Of a stretch of 64,000 nt of DNA, positions 30,624 to 42,256 are shown one piece after another; the first letter of the stretch is position 1; each line of letters starts with the position of its first letter. A program made the translations under genes and the position numbers. The notes beneath the pieces were generated by a model. It was not told the origin of the DNA. It saw only the letters and a list, made by a program, of their open reading frames with translations, and searched no databases. The stretch spans positions 4,712,001 through 4,776,000 of the forward strand of contig NZ_CP152474.1 of assembly GCF_039727615.1 (NCBI RefSeq), in the 5' to 3' direction. This stretch comes from Leclercia sp. S52 (lineage in GTDB: Bacteria > Pseudomonadota > Gammaproteobacteria > Enterobacterales > Enterobacteriaceae).

Positions 30624-31724
30624 TTACTTGGTTAAAGTTGGGTTATTGCCATTTCGACGCATACGGCGTTTCACGCGTTTAATAAAGCGCGCCACTTTCC
30701 ATGCGCGCTTTATACAGTAGCCGTACAGGAAAAATGCTAGCAAGAATAATACCAACATTACCCATTCAGGGATGAAATGTGCGTATTCTGCGGCGACACC
30801 AATGCCGGCCAGCAGCGCAGCGGCAAGGGTAATTAAGACAAATGCCTGACGGGAGGTGAAGCCGGCGCGCATAATGAGATGGTGAATGTGTTGGCGGTCT
30901 GGCGAGAACGGGCTCATCCCTTTACGCAGACGACGGTACATGATCGCCACCATATCCATCAGCGGAATGGCAATAATCCACAGGGCCGTTACCGGGCTAA
31001 TCGGGTGGGTATTACCCTGAGTGGTTTCCAGCAGGATCCAGATAACGGTGAAACCAATCAGCGTACTCCCGGCATCGCCCATAAAGACTTTGTAACGACG
31101 CCCCAGCACCCCGAGGTTAAGGAGGATATAAGGCAGAATGGCGGCAATCATCGCAAAGCACCACATCGACAGACTGTACTGCCCGTCGAACCACAGGATG
31201 ATGCCGATGGCGGCGAACGAAACGCTGGAGAGACCGCCCAGCAGGCCGTCGATACCGTCCACCATGTTAAAGGCGTTAATCGCCGCCCATACGGCAAACA
31301 GCGTCAGGAAGTAGCCGAACGGCCCCAGCACCATCTCCCAGGTGCCGAAGATGTAGCCCAGGCTGCTGAGATAGAGTTTCCCGACCACCATCATGATGAC
31401 GCCGATGGCTGCCTGAACCGCAGCACGGAATTTCACGCTGATATCGAACCTGTCGTCCAGCGCCCCCACCAGCACCAGCACACCGGCACACGCCAGATAG
31501 AGCGCCGCATGCGGGATATAGTAATCCGCAATGCTGAAGGTGAAGCAGATACCCGCATAAACAGAAATTCCGCCAACCAGCGGAATCAAGCCTTGATGGC
31601 GTTTACGATAATTGGGCTTATCCACCAAACCGACTCTCTTCGCCGCCTTACGGGCGAGAAATAAAAAGCAGGTGGTGAAAAGAAAAATACTGATTAGCTC
31701 AGTCACCGCGGTGAGTAGATTCAC
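30624..31724 (-). CDS. wecA: WecA, UDP-GlcNAc:undecaprenyl-phosphate GlcNAc-1-P transferase
   Basis: WecA starts ECA and many O-antigens by loading GlcNAc-1-phosphate on undecaprenyl phosphate. It is an integral membrane enzyme with about 11 helices. The catalytic Asp motifs GALDDRFD and NAFNMVDGIDGLLGG, the block FMGDAGSTLIG, and the HIHHLIMRAG motif are present. GTG at 31724 (VNLLTAVTELISIF) is chosen because E. coli wecA also starts GTG at this codon; a TTG lies 18 nt upstream. It is first in the wec operon; its promoter and the rho terminator share 31725-31964. Confidence 0.95.
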   Translation of the reverse strand: MNLLTAVTELISIFLFTTCFLFLARKAAKRVGLVDKPNYRKRHQGLIPLVGGISVYAGICFTFSIADYYIPHAALYLACAGVLVLVGALDDRFDISVKFRAAVQAAIGVIMMVVGKLYLSSLGYIFGTWEMVLGPFGYFLTLFAVWAAINAFNMVDGIDGLLGGLSSVSFAAIGIILWFDGQYSLSMWCFAMIAAILPYILLNLGVLGRRYKVFMGDAGSTLIGFTVIWILLETTQGNTHPISPVTALWIIAIPLMDMVAIMYRRLRKGMSPFSPDRQHIHHLIMRAGFTSRQAFVLITLAAALLAGIGVAAEYAHFIPEWVMLVLFLLAFFLYGYCIKRAWKVARFIKRVKRRMRRNGNNPTLTK

Positions 31725-31921
31725 TATGGATACTCTCAACAAATGTTAATCCCGGAAGTATAACCTTGAAGGCTCGGCTCCAGAAGGAAAAAGCAGGCCT
31801 CACCCAAGTCCCTTTGTTTATTTTTCAGACAATTACTTTTCTGCTTTGACGAACATTCCGATTTTCGCCATCTGCAGAATAATTCTACAGCGCACTTTAA
31901 CAGCGTATAAGTCAGAAAAGA

Positions 31922-31948
31922 AAAACGCCACGTAAAAACGTGGCGTTT
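31922..31948 (-). terminator. Rho-independent terminator after rho
   Basis: The stem AAAACGCCACG/CGTGGCGTTT is followed by a T tract on the minus strand, 17 bp after the rho stop. Transcription of the wec operon then restarts downstream. Confidence 0.88.
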
Positions 31949-31964
31949 CGGCGCTTTATTTACT

Positions 31965-33224
31965 TTACGAGCGCTTCATCATATCGAAGAAATCGTCGTT
32001 AGTTTTGGTCATCGCCAGTTTGTTAATGAGGAACTCCATTGCGTCGATTTCACCCATTGGATGGATAATTTTGCGCAGGATCCACATTTTCTGCAGCTCT
32101 TCCTGAGTGGTGAGCAGCTCTTCTTTACGGGTACCGGAACGGTTGTAGTCGATAGCCGGGAAGACGCGTTTTTCAGCGATTTTACGAGAGAGGTGCAGTT
32201 CCATGTTGCCTGTACCTTTAAACTCTTCGTAGATAACTTCATCCATCTTCGAACCGGTGTCGATCAGCGCGGTTGCGATGATGGTCAGGCTACCGCCCTC
32301 TTCCACGTTACGCGCAGCACCGAAGAAACGCTTCGGACGGTGCAGGGCGTTGGCATCCACACCACCGGTCAACACTTTACCGGAAGCCGGAACCACGGTG
32401 TTATAAGCACGCGCCAGACGGGTGATGGAGTCGAGCAGGATGATAACGTCTTTTTTGTGCTCAACCAGACGCTTCGCCTTCTCGATAACCATTTCCGCAA
32501 CCTGAACGTGACGGGATGCTGGTTCGTCGAAGGTAGAGGCCACAACCTCACCTTTCACCAGACGCTGCATCTCGGTCACTTCTTCCGGACGTTCGTCAAT
32601 TAGCAGCACCATCAGCACGCAGTCTGGGTGGTTGTAAGCGATGCTCTGAGCGATGTTCTGCAGCAGCATGGTTTTACCCGCTTTTGGCGGTGCCACAATC
32701 AGACCACGCTGGCCACGACCAATCGGAGACGCCAGATCCAGAACGCGAGCAGTCAGGTCTTCGGTAGAACCGTTACCACGCTCCATGCGCAGGCGAGAGT
32801 TCGCGTGCAGCGGCGTTAAGTTTTCAAACAGGATCTTATTGCGCGAGTTTTCTGGTTTGTCGTAGTTAACTTCGTTAACTTTCAACAGCGCAAAGTAGCG
32901 TTCACCCTCTTTAGGAGGACGAATCTTACCTGAAATGGTGTCACCAGTGCGGAGGTTGAAACGGCGGATTTGGCTGGGGGAAACGTAGATATCATCAGGA
33001 CCGGCGAGGTAGGAGCTGTCTGCAGAGCGGAGGAAACCAAATCCGTCCTGCAATATCTCCAGCACACCGTCGCCAAAGATATCTTCGCCACTCTTTGCGT
33101 GCTGCTTCAGGATGGCAAAAATGATGTCCTGCTTGCGCATACGAGCCTGGTTTTCCAGCCCCATATTTTCGCCGAGAGTGATCAGCTCAGAAACCGGCGT
33201 ATTCTTTAATTCGGTAAGATTCAT
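31965..33224 (-). CDS. rho: Transcription termination factor Rho
   Basis: Rho is a hexameric RNA-dependent ATPase that ends transcription at rut sites. The 419 residues match E. coli. The RNA-binding OSB domain carries [16 protein letters not shown] (about 59-74). Walker A is [12 protein letters not shown] (about 178-189), Walker [14 protein letters not shown], and the R-loop and Q-loop region [11 protein letters not shown] is intact. It is preceded by a leader of about 340 bp with the rhoL frame. Confidence 0.98.
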   Translation of the reverse strand: MNLTELKNTPVSELITLGENMGLENQARMRKQDIIFAILKQHAKSGEDIFGDGVLEILQDGFGFLRSADSSYLAGPDDIYVSPSQIRRFNLRTGDTISGKIRPPKEGERYFALLKVNEVNYDKPENSRNKILFENLTPLHANSRLRMERGNGSTEDLTARVLDLASPIGRGQRGLIVAPPKAGKTMLLQNIAQSIAYNHPDCVLMVLLIDERPEEVTEMQRLVKGEVVASTFDEPASRHVQVAEMVIEKAKRLVEHKKDVIILLDSITRLARAYNTVVPASGKVLTGGVDANALHRPKRFFGAARNVEEGGSLTIIATALIDTGSKMDEVIYEEFKGTGNMELHLSRKIAEKRVFPAIDYNRSGTRKEELLTTQEELQKMWILRKIIHPMGEIDAMEFLINKLAMTKTNDDFFDMMKRS

Positions 33225-33310
33225 AATGGTGTGGGTTCTTAAACTCGGGGTGATACTCGAACTTAATTTGTGAATGGTATGGCAGGGTCATCCATGCCTG
33301 TTAGCGGCCA

Positions 33311-33406
33311 TCAACTCATGTCTGTTCGCTGTCTGGTCACAGGGAAAGCACAGAACTGAAACGACAAGACGGATTGAGTGACAAGCCCGGAATCTATCCA
33401 CTTCAC
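33311..33406 (-). CDS. rhoL: rhoL-like leader peptide, 31 aa
   Basis: A minus-strand frame of 31 codons, starting at GTG 33406, ends CAFPVTRQRTDMS. This matches the E. coli RhoL C-terminal part YSPVTRQRKDMSR. It lies 86 bp before rho, inside the region known to autoregulate rho. The ribosome site is weak, so expression as a peptide is uncertain. The rest of 33225-33562 holds the rho promoter region and no other gene that I can see. Confidence 0.5.
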   Translation of the reverse strand: MKWIDSGLVTQSVLSFQFCAFPVTRQRTDMS

Positions 33407-33562
33407 GCACTGTTTAAAAGGAAACAACGGGAAGTATCGGGTAAAACAAGATTCAAACAACAAGGTATGTTTAAAACGAAGTCATAGGTAACTTAGCACG
33501 ACTCAAGCCGGGCGTCCAGAGATCCAAACAATTTAGAAACCCTGGACGCACGGACGAGAACC

Positions 33563-33892
33563 TTACGCCAGGTTGGCGTCGAGGAACTCTTTCAGTTGAC
33601 CTTTGGACAGTGCGCCCACTTTGGTCGCTGCAACTTCACCGTTTTTGAACAGCAGCAGGGTTGGGATACCACGGATACCATACTTAGGCGCGGTGCCCGG
33701 GTTCTGGTCGATGTTCAGTTTCGCTACGGTCAGTTTGCCCTGATATTCGTCAGCGATCTCATCCAGAATCGGGGCGATCATTTTGCAAGGACCACACCAT
33801 TCAGCCCAGAAATCGACGAGGGTCAGCCCGTCAGCTTTAAGTACGTCCGTGTCAAAACTGTCGTCAGTCAGGTGAATAATTTTATCGCTCAT
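33563..33892 (-). CDS. trxA: Thioredoxin 1
   Basis: TrxA is the main cytosolic disulfide reductant, reduced by TrxB. The 109-residue protein has the active-site motif [14 protein letters not shown] (Cys33, Cys36) and the cis-Pro segment [14 protein letters not shown] at 33892 ([14 protein letters not shown]) matches E. coli. It is divergent from rhlB across 144 bp. Confidence 0.98.
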   Translation of the reverse strand: MSDKIIHLTDDSFDTDVLKADGLTLVDFWAEWCGPCKMIAPILDEIADEYQGKLTVAKLNIDQNPGTAPKYGIRGIPTLLLFKNGEVAATKVGALSKGQLKEFLDANLA

Positions 33893-34036
33893 ATATAACT
33901 CCACAGGAATAAGCCTGGTGCGTTGATCTCGCTTCCATCAACGACCTGTTGATGTAGCATTAACCAACTAAAGGTTGACTTTATTTCACCGGATACGCTT
34001 TCGTAAAGCAATAGATAGCTGATATTCTACCACACT

Positions 34037-35302
34037 ATGAGCAAAACACATTTAACAGAACAGAAGTTTTCCGACTTCGCCCTGCACCCAAAAGTGATCG
34101 AAGCCCTTGAAAATAAAGGGTTTCATAACTGTACGCCCATTCAGGCTCTCGCCCTCCCGCTAACGCTGGCAGGTCGCGATGTTGCAGGGCAGGCGCAAAC
34201 CGGTACCGGCAAAACGATGGCGTTTTTAACGTCAACGTTTCATTATTTACTTTCTCATCCGGCAATTGCTGACCGCAAAGTTAACCAGCCGCGCGCGCTG
34301 ATCATGGCCCCGACGCGAGAACTGGCGGTACAGATCCACGCTGACGCAGAACCGCTGGCGCAAACCACCGGCCTGAAGCTCGGCCTGGCCTACGGCGGTG
34401 ACGGTTACGACAAACAGCTGAAAGTGCTGGAAAGCGGCGTCGATATTCTGATCGGCACCACTGGCCGTCTGATCGATTACGCCAAACAGAACCACATTAA
34501 CCTCGCTGCTATCCAGGTTGTGGTGCTGGATGAAGCCGATCGCATGTACGATCTGGGCTTTATTAAAGATATCCGCTGGCTGTTCCGTCGTATGCCTGCA
34601 GCCAACCAGCGTCTGAACATGCTGTTCTCGGCTACGCTGTCTTATCGCGTCCGTGAGCTGGCGTTCGAACAGATGAACAACGCCGAATACGTCGAAGTGG
34701 AACCGGAACAGAAAACCGGCCACCGTATTAAAGAAGAGCTCTTCTACCCGTCGAACGAAGAAAAAATGCGTTTACTGCAAACGCTGATCGAAGAAGAGTG
34801 GCCAGATCGCGCCATCGTCTTCGCCAACACCAAACACCGCTGTGAAGATATCTGGGGCCACCTGGCTGCGGATGGACACCGTGTGGGTCTGTTGACCGGC
34901 GACGTCGCGCAGAAAAAACGCCTGCGTATCCTCGAAGAGTTCACCCGTGGCGACCTGGATATTCTGGTAGCGACGGACGTAGCCGCACGCGGTCTGCACA
35001 TCCCGGCGGTGACGCATGTCTTTAACTACGACCTGCCGGATGATTGCGAAGATTACGTTCACCGTATCGGCCGTACCGGTCGTGCGGGCGCCAGCGGTCA
35101 CTCTATCAGCCTCGCCTGTGAAGAGTACGCGCTGAACCTGCCGGCAATTGAGACCTATATCGGGCACTCGATACCGCAGAGTAAATACAACCCGGAAGCC
35201 CTGTTAAGCGAACTGCCGCCGGCGAAGCGCCTCACCCGCGCCCGTTCCGGCAATGGCCCGCGCCGTAACAGCGCACCGCGTAATCGTCGTCGTTCAGGCT
35301 AA
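34037..35302 (+). CDS. rhlB: RhlB, DEAD-box RNA helicase of the degradosome
   Basis: RhlB unwinds structured RNA for RNase E and PNPase in the degradosome. The 421-residue protein has motif Q ([13 protein letters not shown]), motif [11 protein letters not shown] (about 49-58), motif [10 protein letters not shown], motif III SAT and motif [15 protein letters not shown]. The basic C-terminal tail [13 protein letters not shown] is RNA-binding. It is followed 5 bp later by gppA, as in E. coli. Confidence 0.97.
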   Translation: MSKTHLTEQKFSDFALHPKVIEALENKGFHNCTPIQALALPLTLAGRDVAGQAQTGTGKTMAFLTSTFHYLLSHPAIADRKVNQPRALIMAPTRELAVQIHADAEPLAQTTGLKLGLAYGGDGYDKQLKVLESGVDILIGTTGRLIDYAKQNHINLAAIQVVVLDEADRMYDLGFIKDIRWLFRRMPAANQRLNMLFSATLSYRVRELAFEQMNNAEYVEVEPEQKTGHRIKEELFYPSNEEKMRLLQTLIEEEWPDRAIVFANTKHRCEDIWGHLAADGHRVGLLTGDVAQKKRLRILEEFTRGDLDILVATDVAARGLHIPAVTHVFNYDLPDDCEDYVHRIGRTGRAGASGHSISLACEEYALNLPAIETYIGHSIPQSKYNPEALLSELPPAKRLTRARSGNGPRRNSAPRNRRRSG

Positions 35303-35307
35303 AAACT

Positions 35308-36792
35308 ATGCTCCGGTCCACCTCGCTCTATGCAGCTATTGATTTAGGTTCGAATAGTTTTCATATGCTGGTTGTACGCGAGGTGGCGGGAAGTATACAG
35401 ACGCTGACGCGTATTAAGCGCAAGGTCCGTCTCGCGGCGGGCCTGAGTGCGGATAATCACCTCTCTCCTGAAGCCATGGAGCGCGGCTGGCAATGCCTGC
35501 GTCTCTTTGCTGAACGTCTGCAGGATATTCCCCCCCAGCAAATCCGTGTTGTCGCCACCGCAACCCTGCGTCTGGCGGTGAATGCCGGTGAGTTTATTGC
35601 CACCGCGCAGGAGATCCTCGGCTGCCCGGTGCAGGTGATCAGCGGTGAAGAAGAAGCTCGCCTGATTTATCAGGGCGTGGCGCACACCACGGGCGGCGAT
35701 GAGCGTCGTCTGGTGGTGGATATCGGTGGCGCAAGCACCGAACTGGTCACCGGTATCGGTGCGCAGGCAACCTCCCTGAACAGCCTGTCGATGGGCTGTG
35801 TCACCTGGCTTGAACGCTACTTTACCGATCGCAATCTGGCGCAAGAGAACTTCGATGATGCGGAAAAAGCCGCACGCGAGGTGCTGCGTCCGGTGGCGGA
35901 TGAGCTGCGTTATCACGGCTGGAAGGTCTGCGTTGGCGCATCCGGCACGGTTCAGGCGCTGCAGGAAATCATGATGGCGCAGGGGATGGATGAGCGCATC
36001 ACGCTGGCGAAACTGCAGCAGTTAAAGCAGCGCGCAATCCTCTGTGGTCGTCTGGAAGAGCTGGAAATTGAAGGGCTGACCCTTGAGCGCGCCCTGGTGT
36101 TCCCCAGCGGCCTGGCGATCCTGATTGCCATTTTCACCGAACTGAATATTCAGTGCATGACCCTTGCGGGCGGTGCGCTGCGGGAAGGTCTGGTCTACGG
36201 CATGCTGCATCTGGCCGTCGACCAGGACATTCGTAACCATACGCTGCGTAATATTCAGCGCCGCTTTATGGTAGATATCGAACAGGCGCATCGGGTCGCG
36301 AACCTGGCGGTCAGTTTCCTCGATCAGGTCGAAAGCGAGTGGCACCTTGAGCCTGTCAGCCGCGAACTGCTGGTTAGCGCCTGTCAGCTGCATGAGATCG
36401 GCCTGAGCGTCGATTTCAAACAGGCACCGCTGCATGCCGCCTACCTGGTACGCAATCTCGATCTGCCTGGCTATACCCCGGCGCAGAAGAAGCTGTTGGC
36501 CACGCTGCTGTTAAACCAGACCAACCCCGTCGATCTCTCTTCGCTCCACCAGCAAAATGCGGTGCCGCCGCGCGTGGCGGAACATCTCTGCCGCCTGCTG
36601 CGTCTGGCGATCCTCTTTGCCAGCCGTCGGCGCGACGATTTGCTGCCGGCCATGACCCTGACGGCGGAAGGTGAGAAGCTGACGCTGAACCTGCCGGAAA
36701 ACTGGCTGGGTAGCCATCCGCTGGGTGCAGAAATGCTGGTGCAGGAGTGTCAGTGGCAGAGCTATGTGCACTGGAGCCTTGAAGCACACTAA
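35308..36792 (+). CDS. gppA: GppA, pppGpp 5'-phosphohydrolase / exopolyphosphatase
   Basis: GppA converts pppGpp to ppGpp and can act on polyphosphate; it belongs to the Ppx/GppA sugar-kinase/Hsp70-like ATPase superfamily. The 494 residues equal E. coli. Phosphate loops [14 protein letters not shown] (about 10-23) and [14 protein letters not shown] are intact. A C-terminal HD-like domain contains [12 protein letters not shown]. It is in an operon with rhlB and converges on rep. Confidence 0.96.
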   Translation: MLRSTSLYAAIDLGSNSFHMLVVREVAGSIQTLTRIKRKVRLAAGLSADNHLSPEAMERGWQCLRLFAERLQDIPPQQIRVVATATLRLAVNAGEFIATAQEILGCPVQVISGEEEARLIYQGVAHTTGGDERRLVVDIGGASTELVTGIGAQATSLNSLSMGCVTWLERYFTDRNLAQENFDDAEKAAREVLRPVADELRYHGWKVCVGASGTVQALQEIMMAQGMDERITLAKLQQLKQRAILCGRLEELEIEGLTLERALVFPSGLAILIAIFTELNIQCMTLAGGALREGLVYGMLHLAVDQDIRNHTLRNIQRRFMVDIEQAHRVANLAVSFLDQVESEWHLEPVSRELLVSACQLHEIGLSVDFKQAPLHAAYLVRNLDLPGYTPAQKKLLATLLLNQTNPVDLSSLHQQNAVPPRVAEHLCRLLRLAILFASRRRDDLLPAMTLTAEGEKLTLNLPENWLGSHPLGAEMLVQECQWQSYVHWSLEAH

Positions 36793-36803
36793 TCCCGATT
36801 AAA

Positions 36804-36833
36804 CGCCCGGCGCATTACGCTTGCCGGGCCTTC
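36804..36833. repeat. REP element between gppA and rep
   Basis: A REP palindrome of the CGCCCGGCGCATTACGC/TTGCCGGGCC type lies between the convergent gppA and rep genes. Confidence 0.75.
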
Positions 36834-36836
36834 AGG

Positions 36837-38858
36837 CTAGCGGCTTTTTGCTTTCTCCATCATCGCGCGAATATTGGCGATACTGGCCTGGCCTTTATGC
36901 ATCCGCTCTTCGGCGGTAATCACTTTGCGCTCCTGCTCCCAGAGCACATCATCCTGGGGTAATTCCAGCAGGAAGCGGCTCGGCTCCGGACGCACCAGCT
37001 CTCCGTACTGACGACGCTCTTTACAGAGCGTGAAGGTCAGCTCTTTCTGCGCCCGCGTAATGCCTACGTAGGCCAGACGGCGCTCTTCATCGACGTTATC
37101 TTCATCGATGCTGCTCTGGTGCGGCAGGATGCCCTCTTCCATCCCCACCAGGTAGACATAGGGGAACTCCAGCCCTTTTGAGGCGTGGAGGGTCATCAGC
37201 TGCACCTGGTCTGCCTCCTCTTCGCTTTCGCCGCGCTCCATCATGTCACGCAGGGTAAAGCGCGTGACGACCTGGGTCAGGGTCATCGGCTCGTCGATGT
37301 CGGAACCTTCCAGCATCTCGGTCATCCAGCTGAAAAGCGTATTAACGTTCTTCATCCGCATCTCTGCCGCTTTCGGGCTGGCGGAGGTTTCATACAGCCA
37401 GGATTCATAGTCGATGCCGCGGATCAGATCGCGCACCGCCGCGATCGGCTCCCGCTCGCTCAGCTGCTGGATCTCGCGCAGCCAGTGGGTAAAGCGGGTC
37501 AGCGATTCATAACCACGCCCGGTTAAGGTCTGGCTCAGGCCCATATCGAAGCTGGCGTTCAGCAGGCTCTTATTACGGGTCATCGCCCACTCGCCCAGTT
37601 TTTGCAGCGTTGCCGGGCCAATCTCACGCTTCGGCGTATTCACGATCCGCAGGAACGCGCTGTCATCATCCGGGTTGGTGAGCACGCGCAGGTAGGCGAG
37701 CAGATCCTTGATTTCCGGACGCGAGAAGAACGAGGTGCCGCCGGAAATTTTGTACGGAATGCGGTTCTGCATCAGCATCTTTTCAAAGACGCGCGACTGG
37801 TGATTCCCGCGATAGAGAATGGCGTAGTCTTTGTAGTCGGTCTTATTCACGAAGTGATGGGCAATCAGCTCTCCCGCCACGCGTTCGGCTTCATGATCTT
37901 CATTATTGGCGCTCAGCACCTTAAGCTCAGTGCCATAGCCCAGCTCGGAGAAGAGGCGCTTTTCGAAGACGTGCGGGTTATTGGCGATCAGGATGTTGGC
38001 CGCCTTCAGAATACGGCCGGATGAGCGGTAGTTCTGCTCCAGCTTGATCACCTGCAGCGCCGGGAAGTCTTTGCTCAGCAGGACCAGGTTTTGCGGACGG
38101 GCACCGCGCCAGGAGTAGATCGACTGGTCGTCATCACCCACCACGGTAAAACGCGCCCGCTGCCCCACCAGCAGTTTGACCAGCTCGTACTGGCTGGTGT
38201 TGGTGTCCTGATATTCATCCACCAGCAGGTAGCGGATCTTGTTCTGCCAGCGCTCGCGCACCTCTTCATTACGCTGCAGCAGCAGCGTGGGCAGCAGGAT
38301 CAGGTCATCGAAATCGAGCACGTTACAGGCTTTGAGATGATCGTTGTAAAGGCTGTAGCAGTGGGCAAAGATCCGATCCCGCTCCCCTTTGGCGCTCGCA
38401 GCGGCCTGGGCAGGGTCCATCAGATCGTTTTTCCAGTTAGAGATCGTGGAGATCAACTGCTGCAGCACCGTTTTGTCGTCTTCGATCAGCCCTTCGGTCA
38501 GCTCTTTCAGCAGCGCTACCTGATCGGTATCGTCGAACAGGGAGAAGTTCGACTTCATGCCCAAGGCCGCATACTCGCGCTTAATGATATCCAGCCCCAG
38601 GGTATGGAAGGTGGAGATCATCAGGCCGCGGGCCTCTTTACGCCCTAACGTCTGCCCGACACGCTCTTTCATCTCGCGTGCCGCTTTGTTGGTAAAGGTT
38701 ACCGCCGCGATATGACGTGCCTGATAGCCGCAGCCGCGGATCAGGTGGGCGATCTTGTTGGTGATCACGCGGGTTTTACCGGAACCGGCCCCTGCCAGCA
38801 CCAGGCATGGTCCAGTAACGAATTCGACCGCTTGTTGTTGTCCAGGGTTTAAACGCAT
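36837..38858 (-). CDS. rep: Rep, ATP-dependent 3'-5' DNA helicase
   Basis: Rep is an SF1A accessory replicative helicase that works with DnaB to clear nucleoprotein blocks. The 673-residue protein has Walker [14 protein letters not shown] (about 22-34), motif [24 protein letters not shown], and motif [12 protein letters not shown]. The C-terminal tail ends AMMEKAKSR; this region binds DnaB in E. coli. ATG at 38858 ([13 protein letters not shown]) is taken to match E. coli. It is divergent from the first ppiC-type gene. Confidence 0.97.
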   Translation of the reverse strand: MRLNPGQQQAVEFVTGPCLVLAGAGSGKTRVITNKIAHLIRGCGYQARHIAAVTFTNKAAREMKERVGQTLGRKEARGLMISTFHTLGLDIIKREYAALGMKSNFSLFDDTDQVALLKELTEGLIEDDKTVLQQLISTISNWKNDLMDPAQAAASAKGERDRIFAHCYSLYNDHLKACNVLDFDDLILLPTLLLQRNEEVRERWQNKIRYLLVDEYQDTNTSQYELVKLLVGQRARFTVVGDDDQSIYSWRGARPQNLVLLSKDFPALQVIKLEQNYRSSGRILKAANILIANNPHVFEKRLFSELGYGTELKVLSANNEDHEAERVAGELIAHHFVNKTDYKDYAILYRGNHQSRVFEKMLMQNRIPYKISGGTSFFSRPEIKDLLAYLRVLTNPDDDSAFLRIVNTPKREIGPATLQKLGEWAMTRNKSLLNASFDMGLSQTLTGRGYESLTRFTHWLREIQQLSEREPIAAVRDLIRGIDYESWLYETSASPKAAEMRMKNVNTLFSWMTEMLEGSDIDEPMTLTQVVTRFTLRDMMERGESEEEADQVQLMTLHASKGLEFPYVYLVGMEEGILPHQSSIDEDNVDEERRLAYVGITRAQKELTFTLCKERRQYGELVRPEPSRFLLELPQDDVLWEQERKVITAEERMHKGQASIANIRAMMEKAKSR

Positions 38859-38969
38859 GGGAATATTGCTCAATCTTCGAACGGGGTGGGGATTGTAGCA
38901 GAAAGCCGGGCGCAGATTTACCGGCTAATGATAAAGTGAAGAAAACGCGATAAACCCGAGAGCAGAACC

Positions 38970-39582
<613 letters not shown>

Positions 39583-39587
39583 TAAAA

Positions 39588-39617
39588 AGCCCGGTGTGTG
39601 AACACCGGGCTTTTTTT
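39588..39617 (+). terminator. Terminator of ppiC
   Basis: The stem AGCCCGGTGT/ACACCGGGCT with a GTGA loop and a T7 tract lies 5 bp after the ppiC stop. Confidence 0.92.
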
Positions 39618-39618
39618 G

Positions 39619-39689
39619 CCAGGTGGCGGCTCGCGCCTTACCCGGCCTACTCTGATTTTGTAGGTCGGGTAAGCGAAGCGCCACCCGAC
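39619..39689. repeat. REP pair between ppiC and ilvC
   Basis: Two REP units in opposite orientation, 39619-39650 and 39660-39689, lie between the ppiC terminator and the end of convergent ilvC. Cores are GGTGGCGGCTCGCGCCTTACC and GGTCGGGTAAGCGAAGCGCC. Confidence 0.78.
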
Positions 39690-39697
39690 ATGAGTTT

Positions 39698-41173
39698 TTA
39701 GCCTGCCACCGCGATACGTTTCATATCGGTCATGTAGCCACGCAGCTTCTGGCCCACTTTCTCGATCTCGTGGCTGCGAATGGCTTCGTTCACGTCACGC
39801 AGCTGGGCATTATCTACCGCGCCTTCGGTAATCGCTTTACCCAGGTCGCCGGTCTGCAGGGTGGTCATGAACTCTTTCAGCAGCGGTACGCATGCGTAAG
39901 AGAACAGGTAGTTACCGTACTCTGCGGTATCAGAGATCACCACGTTCATTTCGTACAGACGCTTACGGGCGATGGTGTTGGCGATCAGCGGCAGCTCGTG
40001 CAGTGATTCATAGTATGCAGACTCTTCGATGATGCCGGAATCCACCATGGTTTCGAAGGCCAGCTCAACGCCCGCTTTCACCATCGCAATCATCAGAACG
40101 CCTTTATCGAAGTACTCCTGCTCGCTGATTTTGCCATCGAACTGCGCGGCGGTTTCGAATGCGGTTTTACCGGTCTCTTCACGCCAGGTCAGCAGGTTTT
40201 TGTCGTCGTTTGCCCAGTCAGCCATCATGCCGGAAGAGAACTCACCGGAGATGATGTCGTCCATGTGTTTCTGGAACAGCGGCGCCATGATGGTTTTCAG
40301 CTGCTCGGACAGTGCGAATGCACGCAGTTTTGCCGGGTTAGACAGACGGTCCATCATCAGGGTGATACCGCCCTGCTTCAGCGCTTCGGTGATGGTTTCC
40401 CAGCCGAACTGAATCAGTTTCTCAGCGTATGCCGGGTCGGTGCCCTCTTCCACCAGCTTGTCGAAGCACAGCAGGGAACCGGCCTGCAGCATGCCGCACA
40501 GGATAGTCTGCTCACCCATCAGGTCAGATTTCACTTCCGCAACGAAGGAAGATTCCAGAACGCCCGCACGGTGGCCGCCGGTGGCCGCTGCCCATGCTTT
40601 GGCAATCGCCATGCCTTCGCCTTTCGGATCGTTTTCCGGGTGAACCGCGATCAGCGTCGGCACGCCGAAACCACGTTTGTACTCTTCACGCACTTCGGTA
40701 CCCGGGCACTTCGGTGCCACCATCACGACGGTGATGTCTTTACGGATCTGCTCACCCACTTCAACGATGTTGAAGCCGTGGGAGTAACCCAGCGCCGCGC
40801 CGTCTTTCATCAGCGGCTGTACGGAACGCACAACGTCAGAGTGCTGTTTGTCCGGCGTCAGGTTAACCACCAGATCCGCCTGCGGGATCAGCTCTTCGTA
40901 AGTACCCACTTTGAAGCCGTTTTCGGTCGCTTTACGCCAGGAAGCACGCTTCTCAGCAATGGCTTCTTTACGCAGGGCATAGGAGATATCCAGACCGGAG
41001 TCACGCATGTTCAGGCCCTGGTTCAGACCCTGAGCGCCACAGCCGACGATGACCACTTTTTTACCCTGAAGATAGCTTGCGCCATCGGCAAATTCATCGC
41101 GCGCCATAAAGCGGCATTTGCCCAGCTGAGCCAGCTGCTGGCGCAGATTCAGTGTGTTGAAGTAGTTAGCCAT
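39698..41173 (-). CDS. ilvC: Ketol-acid reductoisomerase
   Basis: IlvC converts acetolactate and acetohydroxybutyrate to the dihydroxy acids of the isoleucine-valine pathway, using NADPH and Mg2+. The 491-residue class II form with duplicated C-terminal domain matches E. coli. The Rossmann motif [21 protein letters not shown] (about 35-55) and the metal-binding Asp/Glu segments [12 protein letters not shown] and [11 protein letters not shown] are seen. It is divergent from its activator ilvY. Confidence 0.97.
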   Translation of the reverse strand: MANYFNTLNLRQQLAQLGKCRFMARDEFADGASYLQGKKVVIVGCGAQGLNQGLNMRDSGLDISYALRKEAIAEKRASWRKATENGFKVGTYEELIPQADLVVNLTPDKQHSDVVRSVQPLMKDGAALGYSHGFNIVEVGEQIRKDITVVMVAPKCPGTEVREEYKRGFGVPTLIAVHPENDPKGEGMAIAKAWAAATGGHRAGVLESSFVAEVKSDLMGEQTILCGMLQAGSLLCFDKLVEEGTDPAYAEKLIQFGWETITEALKQGGITLMMDRLSNPAKLRAFALSEQLKTIMAPLFQKHMDDIISGEFSSGMMADWANDDKNLLTWREETGKTAFETAAQFDGKISEQEYFDKGVLMIAMVKAGVELAFETMVDSGIIEESAYYESLHELPLIANTIARKRLYEMNVVISDTAEYGNYLFSYACVPLLKEFMTTLQTGDLGKAITEGAVDNAQLRDVNEAIRSHEIEKVGQKLRGYMTDMKRIAVAG

Positions 41174-41289
41174 GGTGATACCTCGTGATGTTGTGTTGTC
41201 GTGCTTATTGTTCGGTTCGCTTATGCGAGAATGAACTTACTATATGACAGGAAATTTATTGCGGAAATTGATATATTCACAACGTCACG

Positions 41290-41304
41290 TTGCAATTTCT
41301 GCAA
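41290..41304. promoter_or_regulatory. IlvY operator-like dyad between ilvC and ilvY
   Basis: A TTGC-N7-GCAA dyad next to the ilvY start fits a LysR-type operator. In E. coli IlvY binds tandem operators in this intergenic region, represses itself and activates ilvC when acetolactate or acetohydroxybutyrate is bound. The site is inferred by position and symmetry. Confidence 0.55.
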
Positions 41305-41327
41305 TGTAAAATCCTGGAGTGGAATCG

Positions 41328-42218
41328 GTGGATTTACGCGATCTGAAATTGTTCCTGCATCTGGCGGAAAGCCGCCATTTTGGCCGCAGCGCGCGGGCGA
41401 TGCACGTCAGCCCCTCCACGCTCTCACGTCAGATCCAGCGCCTTGAGGAGGACCTCGGCCAGCCACTCTTTGTGCGCGATAATCGCACGGTGACGCTCAC
41501 CGAAGCCGGAGAAGAGTTGCGCACCTTTGCCCAGCAAACCTTGCTGCAGTATCAGCAGCTGCGTCACACCATCGACCAGCAGGGCCCCTCGCTTTCCGGT
41601 GAACTCCATATCTTCTGTTCGGTGACCGCTGCTTATAGCCACCTGCCGCCCATCCTCGATCGCTTCCGCGCTGAGCATCCGTCGGTTGAGATCAAACTCA
41701 CCACCGGCGATGCCGCCGATGCAATGGAAAAGGTGGTAACGGGCGAAGCGGATCTGGCGATTGCCGGGAAGCCGGAAACCCTGCCGGGGGCGGTGGCGTT
41801 TTCGATGCTGGAAAATCTGGCGGTGGTACTGATCGCCCCGGCGCTGCCCTGCCCGGTGCGTAACCAGGTGTCGGTGGAAAAACCAGACTGGTCAACGGTG
41901 CCCTTTATCATGGCCGATCAGGGACCGGTGCGCCGCCGCATCGAGCTGTGGTTCCGTCGCCAGAAGATCAGCAATCCGTCAATTTACGCAACGGTCGGCG
42001 GCCACGAGGCGATGGTCTCGATGGTGGCGCTCGGCTGCGGCGTGGCGCTGCTGCCGGAAGTGGTGCTGGAGAACAGCCCGGAACCGGTGCGCAATCGCGT
42101 GATGATTCTGGAGCGCAGCGATGAGAAAACGCCGTTTGAGCTAGGCGTCTGCGCACAAAAAAAGCGGCTGCATGAGCCGCTTATTAATGCGTTCTGGAAG
42201 ATATTGCCGAACCACTAA
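41328..42218 (+). CDS. ilvY: IlvY, LysR-type activator of ilvC
   Basis: A LysR regulator (296 residues) with an N-terminal winged helix (FLHLAESRHFGRSARAMHVSPSTLSRQIQRLE spans about 8-39) and a substrate-binding domain. GTG at 41328 (VDLRDLKLFLHLAES) is chosen to match E. coli, with GGAG 8 nt upstream; another GTG 9 nt earlier is possible. It activates ilvC in response to the IlvC substrates. It ends before a REP element and converges on ilvA. Confidence 0.95.
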   Translation: MDLRDLKLFLHLAESRHFGRSARAMHVSPSTLSRQIQRLEEDLGQPLFVRDNRTVTLTEAGEELRTFAQQTLLQYQQLRHTIDQQGPSLSGELHIFCSVTAAYSHLPPILDRFRAEHPSVEIKLTTGDAADAMEKVVTGEADLAIAGKPETLPGAVAFSMLENLAVVLIAPALPCPVRNQVSVEKPDWSTVPFIMADQGPVRRRIELWFRRQKISNPSIYATVGGHEAMVSMVALGCGVALLPEVVLENSPEPVRNRVMILERSDEKTPFELGVCAQKKRLHEPLINAFWKILPNH

Positions 42219-42219
42219 A

Positions 42220-42249
42220 GCCGGGTGGCGCTGCGCTTACCCGGCCTAC
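42220..42249. repeat. REP element between ilvY and ilvA
   Basis: A REP palindrome with GCCGGGTGGCGCTGCGC and TTACCCGGCCTAC arms between convergent genes. Confidence 0.8.
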
Positions 42250-42256
42250 GATTCAC